A DNA stretch of 64,000 nt from an uncultured Aquimarina sp. (GTDB taxonomy: Bacteria; Bacteroidota; Bacteroidia; Flavobacteriales; Flavobacteriaceae), in the NCBI GenBank assembly GCA_947496705.1, contig CANMDW010000002.1, positions 1 to 64,000 of the forward strand, given 5' to 3'. Under the pieces are notes generated by a model. It had not been told where the DNA came from, searched no databases, and saw only the letters and a list, made by a program, of their open reading frames with translations. Of the stretch, positions 18,701-27,034 are shown piece by piece; the stretch's first letter is position 1, and each line of letters opens with the position of its first letter. Both the position numbers and the translations under genes were made by a program.

Positions 18701-20242
18701 CCGGCAATCGATGGAATACTCAATTTAAACCAGGTAGGGCTTACCGTCCCATATCTTAATGTAGATTTGGATTTTGAGAATAATTCGAGAATCTTGTTGG
18801 ATAAGCAACGATTTAACTTCGATAATATCAATATAACCGATACAAAGTATAAAACCAGGGGAATTCTTGGCGGGTACATTGCACATCGGCGTTTTTCAAA
18901 ATGGGAAATAGGGCTGGATCTTCTGGCCAATGAAAGATTACTCGTTTTGGATACCAAAGAAGATGAAGAATCTTTGTACTACGGAACAGGCTTTATAAGC
19001 GGTGAAGCGACAATAAAAGGCCCTACCGACGGATTGGTAATAGATGTGAATGCAACAACAGAAAAAGGGACTGTTTTTAAAATCCCGTTAAACGAATCAG
19101 AATCGATAGGTGATAACTCTTATATCCACTTCTTAAGTCCGGAAGAAAAGCGTGCCCGATTAGAAGGGAAGGAGATTGTGCTGAAAGATGTAAAAGGACT
19201 CGAATTGAATTTTGAACTGGATGTAAATGATAATGCCGAAGTGGAGATTGTTATCGATAAAGAAACAGGAAGTTCACTTAAAGGCCGTGGAGCCGGAACA
19301 TTGCTAATCGAGATCAATACCAATGGGAAGTTTAATATGTGGGGTGATTTTGTGGCCTATGAAGGAACATATAATTTCAGGTATGGCGCATTTGTTGAAA
19401 AATTATTTACCGTGAGAGATGGCGGAACCATTAACTGGGACGGTAGCCCGACAAGAGCGGTTCTCGATTTAAGTGCAGTATATGAAACGGAAGCAAACCC
19501 TGCAATATTGCTCGAAAATGCGTCGATAAATCGCAAAGTGCCCGTTCAGGTTGTAGTAGATCTGCAAGGCGAATTAATTCAACCAAATCTTAATTTTAAT
19601 ATCGAATTCCCAAACTTAAGTTCGGTAGTAAAAAGCGAATTAGACTATAAATTAAGCGATCAGGCCAATAAGGAGTTGCAGGCGATATCTCTGGTGTCTT
19701 CAGGACAGTTCTATAACGGAACTTTTGATGCCAATGCCATTACCGGGGGATTGGTGGCAGAACGAGCTTCCAGTCTTTTTAACGGGATATTTTCTGATGA
19801 AGATGATAAGTTTCAGGTAGGACTTAATTATGTGCAGGGAGTACGTAATCTGGATCAGGAAGATGCAGATCAATTTGGTTTAACACTTTCTACCCAAATT
19901 AGCAATAGAGTGCTTATTAATGGCAGAGTGGGGGTTCCTATCGGGGGAGTTAATGAGTCTGCTGTAGTTGGAGATGTAGAGGTAGAATATCTTTTTAATG
20001 ACGATGGCTCATTAAGAGGAAGGATTTTTAATCGTGAAAATGATATTCAATTTGTTGGTACTGGAAATCAGGTATATGAACAAGGAATTGGACTTTCTTA
20101 TTCTGTGGACTTTGATAATTTTAACGAGTTATGGCAGAAAATCTTTAAAAATAAAAAAGAACAAGATTCTGTAGCAAAACCTAAGGATACAGTCAAAATT
20201 GAAACACCAGATTTTATTAACTTTACGGAAAAGAATAAGTAA
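15719..20242 (+). CDS. tamB: TamB-like translocation and assembly module / AsmA-like lipid-bridge protein
   Basis: About 1,500 aa. One N-terminal membrane anchor (about 30-52, ILLRIFLILLSLFAFLVILF) is followed by a very long beta-rich periplasmic region and a C-terminal TamB/DUF490 domain (about 1130-1460, with GTYNFRYGAFVEKLFTVRDGGTINWDGSP). Such proteins span the periplasm as a beta-taco groove and help insert outer-membrane proteins or move lipids. Start is uncertain: the frame contains no ATG before the membrane helix. The furthest candidate is TTG at 15719, inside tsaD on the other strand; the next is TTG at about 15810, which would start inside the helix. An ATG at 15732 in another frame opens only five codons. 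It ends 29 bp before pfkA. Confidence 0.88.
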   Translation: MWIHYEEKGIEIVNIVNKVKTIKHIKKLRKILLRIFLILLSLFAFLVILFSIPGIQTYFGKRVTNYLNVAYGVEIHIDRIGLTYAGNVSLKDVFIQDHHEDTLLYATAIETSVGSLREISNGKPTLGNVLIENLIFNMKIYKDEGSDNLMTFIRKFNSGKKTSSSERFLLTTKNITLNNGKYSFSNENLSKPEVIAYKDIALDAESLMVDGPDVYINIDRLAFEDQKGLHISKLQTCFSIKPEEMNFQDLVIETPDSKIRGEILFSYAVGGLDDFENKVNITANFDRANVSTNDLIPFYSGFGRNQKLRMRNTSVRGILNDFKVINANISGLDRSVVQGTVRIQNAVSNASKFELEGDFDNLTTNYYDLVNLMPEVLGNSLPRQLYQFGSVKATGNAIFTTKAVDIDMDLYSQLGKINAFVLLQQLDDLSEATYNGNVISNNFNVGQLIGVQSVGNASFDIHVDGSGFTMESLNTKIEGDISRLEFNEYTYTQLKAIGNLKNRVFDGNLNSKDPNIRFSFNGVADLSEAIHNYDFVANVDHVDLKKLNLFTRDSASVFNGDVFMNMKGTGINDAFGTVSFAKTLYANQNASYYFEDFDINSSFDDQGVRTITMSSPDIVDGTVKGVFRFENVYDLFRNSIGSLYTNFEASEITDDEFMEFNFRIYNKIVDVFFPEIQFAPNTIIKGKVESNESEFKLTFKSPSIRAFDNLMQEVDIQVDNKNPLFNTYIAIDSIDSKYYDISEFSLINVTLKDTLFMHSEFKGGKNNEDNFNLEFYHTINEKNKSVVGFRASDFTYKGYTWLVNREKRKDRNKIIFDNDFKNIDIQSILFNYKDEQIKVNGVTRGKEYKNLKATFENVDLNKITPRIENLNFGGLVNGELSILQDKGSYFPNSVIVVDDLSVNATALGELRLNVAGNSDLTEYNINTRLINDEKNRTLSAAGSINVSEKKSAIDVDVSLNKFDISQFSALGGNVISNIRGFVTGDAKVFGDYKNPAIDGILNLNQVGLTVPYLNVDLDFENNSRILLDKQRFNFDNINITDTKYKTRGILGGYIAHRRFSKWEIGLDLLANERLLVLDTKEDEESLYYGTGFISGEATIKGPTDGLVIDVNATTEKGTVFKIPLNESESIGDNSYIHFLSPEEKRARLEGKEIVLKDVKGLELNFELDVNDNAEVEIVIDKETGSSLKGRGAGTLLIEINTNGKFNMWGDFVAYEGTYNFRYGAFVEKLFTVRDGGTINWDGSPTRAVLDLSAVYETEANPAILLENASINRKVPVQVVVDLQGELIQPNLNFNIEFPNLSSVVKSELDYKLSDQANKELQAISLVSSGQFYNGTFDANAITGGLVAERASSLFNGIFSDEDDKFQVGLNYVQGVRNLDQEDADQFGLTLSTQISNRVLINGRVGVPIGGVNESAVVGDVEVEYLFNDDGSLRGRIFNRENDIQFVGTGNQVYEQGIGLSYSVDFDNFNELWQKIFKNKKEQDSVAKPKDTVKIETPDFINFTEKNK
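15769..15776 (-). promoter_or_regulatory. -7 promoter box for tsaD
   Basis: TAACTTTG on the minus strand is a full match to TAnnTTTG, 38 nt before the tsaD ATG. A TTTTTTG tract about 16 nt further upstream could serve as the -33 element. The box lies inside the first codons of tamB. Confidence 0.5.
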
Positions 20243-20271
20243 TTTTTTATCATATTTGACAAAAATGTTAC

Positions 20272-21258
20272 ATGGCTAAGGAGATTAAAACAATTGGCGT
20301 GATGACTTCCGGAGGGGATTCGCCTGGAATGAATGCAGCAATACGGGCGGTGGCAAGAGCATGCGCCTATTATAATGTAAAATGTATTGGGTTTTACAGA
20401 GGATATCAGGGAATGATTGAAGGAGATCATTGCGTATTGAATGCAAGAAGTGTACGCAATATCATTAGCCGTGGGGGAACCATTCTCAAGTCTGCGAGAT
20501 CCGAAGAATTCAGAACTGCCGAAGGTAGAAAAAAAGCAGCAGAACATCTTAAAGAAATCGAGGTAGATGCCATGATATTAATTGGTGGTGACGGAACATT
20601 TAAAGGGGGGCAGATTTTCAGTGAAGAATATGATATCCCGGTCATTGGGGTACCAGGCACTATTGATAATGATATTGCCGGCACCGATTATACCATAGGA
20701 TATGACACCGCTTTAAATACGGTGATCGATGCCATCGATAAGATAAGGGATACGGCAAGTTCTCATGACCGGTTGTTTTTTATTGAAGTCATGGGCCGCG
20801 ATGCTGGTTTTATAGCTCTTAATGCCGGAGTAGGAGCAGGTGCCGAAGAAATTTTAATTCCCGAAGAAGATCTGGGCCTCGACCGGCTGCTGGAATCACT
20901 GAAACGCAGCAAGCGCTCTGGTAAAGCTTCCAGCATTGTGGTGGTGAGCGAGGGAGATAAAATCGGTAAAAATGTATATGAGTTGGCCGACTATGTTACT
21001 GAAAACCTGCCCGATTATGATGTAAAGGTTACCGTATTGGGGCATATGCAGCGCGGGGGTTCGCCTACCTGTTTTGACAGAACCATTGCCAGTAGATTTT
21101 GTGTCAAAGCCGTTGAGCTGCTTTTGGATGGTGAAAAAAATAAGATGGTAGGACTCCTGAAAAATAAGGTGGTTACTACCGGTTTTGAAGAAGGATTAAA
21201 AGCCGGGCGATCTATCAGCAAAGAATTACTTCGCATCTCTGATATTCTTTCTACCTAG
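20272..21258 (+). CDS. pfkA: 6-phosphofructokinase, ATP-dependent PfkA type
   Basis: 328 aa. Phosphorylates fructose 6-phosphate to the 1,6-bisphosphate, the committing step of glycolysis. Motifs: TSGGDSPGMNAAIR (ATP site), GGDGTFKGG, the catalytic loop GTIDNDIAGTDYTIGYDTA, and MGRDAGFIAL. The Gly in GGDGT (rather than GGDDT) indicates ATP rather than pyrophosphate as donor. Length is that of bacterial PfkA. The ATG at 20272 is 29 bp after tamB, so the two may be co-transcribed. A strong inverted repeat begins on the stop codon. Confidence 0.96.
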   Translation: MAKEIKTIGVMTSGGDSPGMNAAIRAVARACAYYNVKCIGFYRGYQGMIEGDHCVLNARSVRNIISRGGTILKSARSEEFRTAEGRKKAAEHLKEIEVDAMILIGGDGTFKGGQIFSEEYDIPVIGVPGTIDNDIAGTDYTIGYDTALNTVIDAIDKIRDTASSHDRLFFIEVMGRDAGFIALNAGVGAGAEEILIPEEDLGLDRLLESLKRSKRSGKASSIVVVSEGDKIGKNVYELADYVTENLPDYDVKVTVLGHMQRGGSPTCFDRTIASRFCVKAVELLLDGEKNKMVGLLKNKVVTTGFEEGLKAGRSISKELLRISDILST

Positions 21259-21303
21259 TGTCTGGTCGGAAATAGACAGTGATATACTTCCGGCCAGACA
21301 CTA
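21256..21303 (+). terminator. Long inverted repeat starting on the pfkA stop codon
   Basis: TAGTGTCTGGTCGGAA (21256-21271) pairs with TTCCGGCCAGACACTA (21288-21303): 16 bp with one G-T wobble around a 16-nt loop. There is no T-run, so it may stabilise the mRNA end or terminate in another way. Confidence 0.7.
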
Positions 21304-21359
21304 CCTAAGGATATACAATGTGATTTTATTAATTGAACTCCTGCTGTATACAATATAAT

Positions 21360-22343
21360 ATGACAGACATGAACTATAATTATTTACTTTTTGCATGTTT
21401 ACTTTTAGCTATTTCCTGTAAGCAGATTCATGACAATGGAAAGGTTGTCGTTGAAGACCCTTTTTTTGGCGTAGACCCTACAGACACACCACAACTCTTA
21501 GTTCCAGATTTTCTTGCCTCACCTGCCAAAGAATACAATGGTACATTTTCGCCAGATGGTAAAGCATTCTATTATACAACAGACATTCCTGAAAATGCCT
21601 TTATAACATATACCGAATTGATGCCAGATAACACTTGGAGTGAGCCAAAGGTAGCTTCGTTTTCAGGAAAGTATTCTGACTTTGATCCTCTTTTTTCACC
21701 CGATGGCTCAAGACTGTTCTTCAGTTCCAGAAGGCCTTTACCCGACAACCAGAACAGTAAAATCTGGTATGTTGAAAGGATACATAGTGGCTGGAGTGAC
21801 CCTCAGCCTGTGACTTTGACTGGTTCAGAAAATAATGAGTACTATAGTTCGGTTACCCATAACGGCGATATTTATTTTAATATTTGGTCTACAGGGAACA
21901 TTTTTAAAGCGAAGAAAACAGATACAACTTATGTGGTCGAAGAGTTACCGGCAGTTATAAATGCCGAATATGATAAAGGTGACCCATTTATTTCGCCAAA
22001 TGAAGATTATCTAATTTTCAGAGGTTACCGAGAAGATTCCTATGGAAGAGGCGATTTATATATAAGTTTTAGAATAAATGGTAATTGGACTTCACCAGAA
22101 AATTTAGGCAAACCTATCAACTCTACAGCAAATGAAATGTGCCCTTATGTAACCGCTGATGGAAATATTTTCATATTTGCCAGTAGCAGGATAGATGAGA
22201 GCGTTAAATGGAATCCATTAGATCCGATTAAGAAAGTGCAGGACAAATATCAGACATATAATAATGGTGAAACCAATATTTACTATATGTCTGCAGCGTT
22301 CATTAATGACTTGAGAAAGAAGCATTCTGAAATCGATAGATAG
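21360..22343 (+). CDS. PD40 beta-propeller lipoprotein (TolB-like repeats)
   Basis: 327 aa with a lipoprotein signal (LLFACLLLAISC, Cys about 20) and at least four PD40/WD40-like blades marked by FSPDGKAFYYTTD, FSPDGSRLFFSSRR, ISPNEDYLIFRGYRE and VTADGNIFIFASSR. It probably sits on the periplasmic or outer face of the outer membrane; ligand unknown. ATG codons at 21360 and 21369 are both possible; a TTG at 21333 would add nine residues before the signal and is unlikely. A broken relative lies at 32583-33217 on the other strand, so this family has spread within the window. Confidence 0.82.
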   Translation: MTDMNYNYLLFACLLLAISCKQIHDNGKVVVEDPFFGVDPTDTPQLLVPDFLASPAKEYNGTFSPDGKAFYYTTDIPENAFITYTELMPDNTWSEPKVASFSGKYSDFDPLFSPDGSRLFFSSRRPLPDNQNSKIWYVERIHSGWSDPQPVTLTGSENNEYYSSVTHNGDIYFNIWSTGNIFKAKKTDTTYVVEELPAVINAEYDKGDPFISPNEDYLIFRGYREDSYGRGDLYISFRINGNWTSPENLGKPINSTANEMCPYVTADGNIFIFASSRIDESVKWNPLDPIKKVQDKYQTYNNGETNIYYMSAAFINDLRKKHSEIDR

Positions 22344-22356
22344 CCAATATCAGCTC

Positions 22357-22628
22357 GGTTCAGTCAACACTACAACCTTCATTTCTTCTGCTTTTGGATA
22401 TTATTCCGATTGCGCTAGTTGCTTCAATCCATTTTTTGGAGTCAGATTAAATGAGTTTAAACCAGCTTCTTTTTTAAAGGTGTCGAATTCGACATCTTTA
22501 AAATTTGGATTGTTCAATTGTTTCCAAATTCCGAGAAATTCAACGGTATTTCTATTTCTCATTCAGTTTCTTTTGGAGTCATTACCTTCTTCTCCTCTAA
22601 TCATATCAGTCAAACAGATATAATCATC
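22357..22628 (-). pseudogene. KilA-N domain protein remnant
   Basis: Reading the minus strand from 22628, the frame gives DDYICLTDMIRGEEGNDSKRN, a TGA stop, then MRNRNTVEFLGIWKQLNN and EFDTFKKEAGLNSFNLTP. After a frame change it continues KKWIEATSAIGIISKSRRNEG. This is the order of motifs in Bacteroidota KilA-N proteins. Two lesions are visible: TGA where a Trp codon is expected before MRNRNT (around 22563), and a missing A in the A-run at 22432-22437 that breaks TPKKWIE. The N-terminus is lost at 22628, exactly where the group II intron relic begins. KilA-N is a phage/mobile-element DNA-binding domain, so this is decayed mobile DNA. Confidence 0.75.
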
Positions 22629-22946
22629 TGGCTTACTCTACTATCACACATTGATTCTTTCTACAAAGCAGCCTTTATACTTCATAATTCCAAATAATTT
22701 GTGTCATTTAGATGTCTTAAGATATTCCCAATGGGCGGGAGGTCTCTGTCTTAAATCAGGTCTAAAACATAATTGGTGTAAAGAGCGGTTATATTGTGCT
22801 TAATGAACCCGTTGCATACGAGACCCGTATGTACGGTGGTCATGTCTATATTTCATTTCGGCAGATAAATGTGAGACCTGCCTGCCGTAAGCATTCAGGC
22901 AAGGGTGTACTTCGCTATCTATGGATGGCGGAGCCATCTACTCGAT
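22628..22946 (+). mobile_element. Group II intron 3' relic, copy A
   Basis: The segment from CTGGCTTACTC to CTACTCGAT is shared in the same order with parts of the element at 34977-36238. It contains a domain V-like hairpin (22805-22840) with the apical core CGAGACCCGTATG and the 3' strand TACGGTGGT. Its 5' strand carries one extra base and one mismatch, so it is probably inactive. A domain VI-like hairpin precedes the CTACTCGAT end. Domains I-III and any reverse transcriptase are missing. A CCTGCCTGCC...AGGCAAGG palindrome is inserted between V and VI in both copies. Confidence 0.6.
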
Positions 22947-22959
22947 TGACAGTAGTATT

Positions 22960-23196
22960 TTATTTGTCTGTTGAGTTAGATTCCTTTTTTGACATATTTT
23001 TGATGGTCATAAGTCCATCTATATGTTCGTGTAATGATGGGTCAATATGATTCATCATTGGGTCTAAAATAAAAACAACACCTTCTTTTCTTGCAAATTT
23101 TGCAGCTTGAACAAAATCACTACCTCCAGCAATTAAAATTATTTGCTGTATTTGATCTTTAAAGGCAAGTGTAGCGATATCTAATCCTACTTTCAT
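22960..23196 (-). pseudogene. NYN (LabA/DUF88-like, PIN-fold) domain protein, C-terminal remnant
   Basis: 78 codons matching the C-terminal half of NYN-domain proteins: GLDIATLAFKDQIQQIILIAGGSDFVQAAKFARKEG, then FILDPMMNHIDPSLHEHIDGL. Intact family members are about 160-250 aa and carry further acidic active-site residues in an N-terminal part that is absent here. In the core motif GDSDF the first Asp is Gly (GGSDF), which would weaken metal binding. The ATG at 23196 is internal to the family alignment. NYN proteins are presumed RNases. It lies 14 bp after the end of the intron relic. Confidence 0.7.
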
Positions 23197-23662
23197 ATCA
23201 CTATATTTCTTAATTATTAGCTATATAGTGAATAAAGGTAACTATATATCTTTATATGTATCCCCAAAGATAACCCTTACCATACTTTTTTACAGACTTC
23301 CACAAGTGTTGCTTTAATACCCAATGTCAAAAAATGAAATTAGCATACTTTAATCTTGTATTGTAAAATCAAATATGAACATCATCAAAACACTCAAAGA
23401 AATCATAAAAATAAGTACATAATATCATACTCAAATAAACACTAGCACGACTCAAATGAGTATTTATATGGGCAAAATAGACACCTGTATCAACTATATA
23501 AGTAGATACATTAAAAAAATGGAACTATACAATTTTTGTATCGCTGTTTACAATTCATAATAAAAAAGGGTAATATAGTATTGTAATAGGGTAATTTTTA
23601 AGAGTTAAAATTTCAAGAAACACATAATTTTGATATCCTTGAGGTTTAATAATGAATGTACT
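23197..23662. other. 466-bp AT-rich intergenic region
   Basis: No gene or strong repeat was seen. It must hold the promoter of the metalloprotease gene, but no clear TAnnTTTG box at a sensible distance could be chosen. Confidence 0.4.
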
Positions 23663-25195
23663 ATGAAACTCAAAAGTATAATTCTACTTGTTTTTATAAT
23701 GCAAATTATTGCAATACAAAGGGTAATGGCCCAGGCAAATTGCAATGCTTCCGAGGCTAACACCATATTCATGAAAAACAATATATCGGCCCATAATGAA
23801 TACAATAGTTTTAGATATAAACCAAAGTTGTTTAAGTCCAAAAGTGGTTCTGAGTCATACCAGATACCGGTAGTTTTCCACGTTTATGGTACTTCGTTTA
23901 ATGGTAAAACCGTTGATGATGCCTTAATACGAAAAGCTGTAAACGACCTAAACAAAGATTTTCAAGGACTAAATGATGATTTTTCTTCTGTAAATTCGAG
24001 GTTTTCAGGCATTAAAGGAGCTATGAATATCACCTTTAAGCTAGCCAAAAAAGATCCAAACGGAAGTGAGACTACAGGAATCATCTACTATGCAGAAAAG
24101 AACGGGTATGGTCATGACTTTAAAAATGATGCTCAGATTAGTGCTGATGCTTGGGACAACTATCGCTATATGAACGTTTATATTCAAAGTGACCTATTGG
24201 GCGATAATGTAACCAATAATACTGGGGTAGCCTGGTTTCCTTTTACCCAAATGTCTAATAATAATCTTGCCCGTGTGGTGTACAACGGGGCGTTTTTGGC
24301 TACCAATACCAATAAAGAACAAGCATCAACCCTAACACATGAGTTCGGTCATTGGCTTAACTTGATACACACCTTTGAAGGAGGGTGCGATGGTACTGAT
24401 GAGGTTGATGATACCCCAAATGAAAATGGTATACATGACCTTAATTGCTCTTCAGGGACCAATTGTAATGGGATATATGTAAACACTGAAAACTATATGG
24501 GAAACAATGGAGCATCGGGCTGCTATAAGATGTTTACCAAAGGGCAGGTTGATAGGATGTTAGCTGCCTTACAGCATCCTGCTAGAGTAACCTTATGGGA
24601 AACCCAAAACTTAATTGATACAGGGCTTATAATTCCAGAAATTGAAAATGTGGCCCCTACCGTTATGATTGATGACCCAATAAACAATTCCAGTTTTGAG
24701 GAAGGAACATCATTTGAGTTGGAAACCACAATAATTGATGCCAATGGAGGTGATGATATTGATAGAGTAGAGTACTATATAGATGATGTATTGGTGAACA
24801 CCTTAAAATTTAAGCCCTTTGAAAATACGTTTTCTAAATTACAGATAGGGGAACATATTATTAAAGTGGTCGCTTATGATTACAGAGGGTTGTCCAACAC
24901 GGCAGAAATTACAATTATAGTAACACCTCGAATCAACTATCCTGAAATAAAATGGATTTCCTCAAATGTATCTTATACACAAAATAGTATTCAATTTGCT
25001 GTTGGAGAAGCTACAAGAAGAATAGAGATAAAAGCCATTACCGATACCCATGACATAATTGTAAAGGGACCAAACTTTGAAAAGAAGTACACTACCTCTA
25101 TCGATGAAGTGCTTACCATTGATAACATAGTACGAGGAACTTGGACGGTCGAAATACCTAGCTTGAACAAAAAAAATACTAAAACCTTAAACTGA
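23663..25195 (+). CDS. Secreted M43-family metalloprotease with C-terminal Ig-like domain
   Basis: 510 aa. Signal peptide (MKLKSIILLVFIMQIIAIQRVMAQ), then a cytophagalysin/pappalysin-type catalytic domain (about 60-310). The zinc site is HEFGHWLNLIH, an HExxHxxNxxH variant of the metzincin motif seen in many Bacteroidota M43 proteins. The Met-turn is ENYMG, followed by CYKMFTKGQVDRM. A bacterial Ig-like domain (about 330-415, NVAPTVMIDDPINNSSFEEGTSFELE) and a further beta domain follow. No type IX sorting domain is seen at the C-terminus. The ATG at 23663 starts the signal peptide; an upstream TTG at 23630 is unlikely. The stop overlaps the next ATG by one base. Confidence 0.9.
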   Translation: MKLKSIILLVFIMQIIAIQRVMAQANCNASEANTIFMKNNISAHNEYNSFRYKPKLFKSKSGSESYQIPVVFHVYGTSFNGKTVDDALIRKAVNDLNKDFQGLNDDFSSVNSRFSGIKGAMNITFKLAKKDPNGSETTGIIYYAEKNGYGHDFKNDAQISADAWDNYRYMNVYIQSDLLGDNVTNNTGVAWFPFTQMSNNNLARVVYNGAFLATNTNKEQASTLTHEFGHWLNLIHTFEGGCDGTDEVDDTPNENGIHDLNCSSGTNCNGIYVNTENYMGNNGASGCYKMFTKGQVDRMLAALQHPARVTLWETQNLIDTGLIIPEIENVAPTVMIDDPINNSSFEEGTSFELETTIIDANGGDDIDRVEYYIDDVLVNTLKFKPFENTFSKLQIGEHIIKVVAYDYRGLSNTAEITIIVTPRINYPEIKWISSNVSYTQNSIQFAVGEATRRIEIKAITDTHDIIVKGPNFEKKYTTSIDEVLTIDNIVRGTWTVEIPSLNKKNTKTLN

Positions 25196-25596
25196 TGAAA
25201 CGTATACTCATATTGGTATTTACCATTTTGACCATCTTTTCCTGCAGCAAGGACGATGATGAAAATGTATTGGCGACCCCTACCTTAGAATGGGGTGCAA
25301 CATCAATTCAAGGGAATAACTTAGAAATTTCAATTACCATTAGTTCTTCTGAGGATTTACCAGCAGGAACCTTGGAATTTAAAGTCGATGGGAAAACGAT
25401 AAATACATTTTCGGCAACCAAAGGATCAAATGCCTACACTACAGATTATACTGTTGACGATAAGAAAGCACATCAAGCTTTGCTTGTCTATAGTTTCGCT
25501 GATGGAAGAACCGAATTGAGCAAGACAATAACTATTAAAAAATCGGTACAAGAGACCTTGCAAAGGTCATCGCGTAATGATTGGATTGAAATATGA
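25195..25596 (+). CDS. Small lipoprotein, translationally coupled to the M43 protease
   Basis: 133 aa with a lipobox (TIFSC, Cys about 17) and an Asp/Glu-rich spacer (SKDDDEN), consistent with surface export signals of Bacteroidota lipoproteins. The rest is predicted beta-strand (EISITISSSEDLPAGTLEFKVDGK), possibly one Ig-like sandwich. The start ATG shares one base with the TGA of the protease gene (TGATG), so translation is coupled and a joint role (anchor, inhibitor or chaperone for the protease) is plausible. No family recognised. Confidence 0.8.
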   Translation: MKRILILVFTILTIFSCSKDDDENVLATPTLEWGATSIQGNNLEISITISSSEDLPAGTLEFKVDGKTINTFSATKGSNAYTTDYTVDDKKAHQALLVYSFADGRTELSKTITIKKSVQETLQRSSRNDWIEI

Positions 25597-25811
25597 TAAA
25601 TGATTTGGTTTTTAGAAGTTTTGCAATAATAGTATAGTTAATATGTCGGGTATCTTTGTTAATTATTTTTTAAAAAATGGACAAATTATATATAGGGATT
25701 TATATTGTAATAATGGAAGGTTACTGTAAGGATTCAAGGCAATCAGGACAGGTTGGTTAAGTATCAATAAGTATTCGGAGATACAAAAAAAATACGATAA
25801 ACACATTCAAA

Positions 25812-26660
25812 ATGAAAGCGCTGCCTTTCAAAATAACCAAGCCAAGAAACAAGGCATTTCTATTTCAGGAAGATCGTGAACTGGTCCTTTACGACAAGTT
25901 TCACCAGCACGAGGAAATCCAGATTAGCTATATACTTGAGGGCAGTGGCACCCTAATAACTGGAAACACAGCAAATTATTACGAAAAAAACGACGTTTTT
26001 GTTATCGGGGGTAATTTGCCGCATGTCTTTAAGAGCGATTACTGTAAAGGTTACACATCGCATATGCTGACCATCTTTTTTGCACAAGATTCATTTGGAG
26101 AAGGTTTTTTTGATCTTGAAGAACTTCGGGCATTAAAAACCTTCTTTAAGGGTTCTGAAAATGGTTTCAAAATAATTTCTCGTAAAGACAGGGTCAAAAA
26201 CCTATTTTTTCAATTCAAGCACAGCTCAAAATTCAACCGTTTTATTCTTTTCTTTAAAATCTTAAAGTTGATTTCTAGATCAAAAAGTGAGGTTTTGTCC
26301 TCTTTTGGTCATGGAGAGAAGTATGATGATATTGATGAAAAACGAATGCGTAATGTAATTGATTATACTTTGAACAACTATCAATTCGATATTTCGCTGG
26401 ATAATGTGGCCTCTGTTGCAGCCATGACAAGAAATGCATTCTGTAACTACTTTAAAAAAAGGACCAAAAAGACTTATTTTAAGTTTTTGAACGAATTGCG
26501 GATCGAACATGCCTGCAAGTTGTTGATTTCCAATAAGGATTTTTCCATTTCAGAAATAGCTTATAAATCTGGTTTTAAGAATATTTCACATTTTAATAGA
26601 CAATTCAAGACTTTTAAGGGAAAAACACCCTTAGAATATAAATATGAAATGGCTGTGTAA
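25812..26660 (+). CDS. AraC-family transcriptional regulator
   Basis: 282 aa. N-terminal cupin-type sensor domain (about 20-95, HQHEEIQISYILEGSGTLITGN and VIGGNLPHVF) and a C-terminal double helix-turn-helix (about 180-280). Helix-turn-helix landmarks are NVASVAAMTRNAFCNYFKKR and FSISEIAYKSGFKNISHFNRQFK, ending in KTPLEYK, all typical of AraC/XylS proteins. Such regulators usually sense a small sugar-like ligand. It lies 375 bp before a SusC/SusD operon in the same orientation, so that operon and the protease genes are the likely targets. Confidence 0.92.
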   Translation: MKALPFKITKPRNKAFLFQEDRELVLYDKFHQHEEIQISYILEGSGTLITGNTANYYEKNDVFVIGGNLPHVFKSDYCKGYTSHMLTIFFAQDSFGEGFFDLEELRALKTFFKGSENGFKIISRKDRVKNLFFQFKHSSKFNRFILFFKILKLISRSKSEVLSSFGHGEKYDDIDEKRMRNVIDYTLNNYQFDISLDNVASVAAMTRNAFCNYFKKRTKKTYFKFLNELRIEHACKLLISNKDFSISEIAYKSGFKNISHFNRQFKTFKGKTPLEYKYEMAV

Positions 26661-27034
26661 CGCAAAATGTGGGCTTTTATAATCTTCAAAATTTTATTGT
26701 AGTTTCTCAAGTATCTTTTTGAATAATATAAAGAAATTTCTTCATCTTTTGACATTTCCTAACAAATGGTATGTCCATTCCAAGTAGCTCATTTGCAAAA
26801 AAGCATACTTGTTTGGGTAATGACATTAGACAATTCTAAAAGAGGTTCATTAGATTAACATACCATTAAATAGATATGTCTGTTGGTCATAAACGTTAAA
26901 TTTTATCGGTATAGCACCATAGGATGATAGTATATTAATTGATGGTTGTACAATCTTAATCCATGTACCTACCTACCCTTTGATTTAAGAATGTATTATG
27001 ACAAATTTGTTAGGGAACGATTAAACTAAGGTTA
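26661..27034. promoter_or_regulatory. SusC operon upstream region with a spaced 10-bp inverted repeat
   Basis: AATGGTATGT (26765-26774) is exactly complementary to ACATACCATT (26858-26867), 83 bp apart. Two identical half-sites in inverse orientation in front of the operon suit a dimeric regulator acting through looping, possibly the AraC protein encoded just upstream. No confident -7/-33 pair was found nearer the start. Confidence 0.4.

Noticed and set aside
22796..23050. 84-aa frame across the intron relic
   Set aside because: Covers the domain V-VI-like RNA structure and the intron end; not conserved as protein between the two copies.
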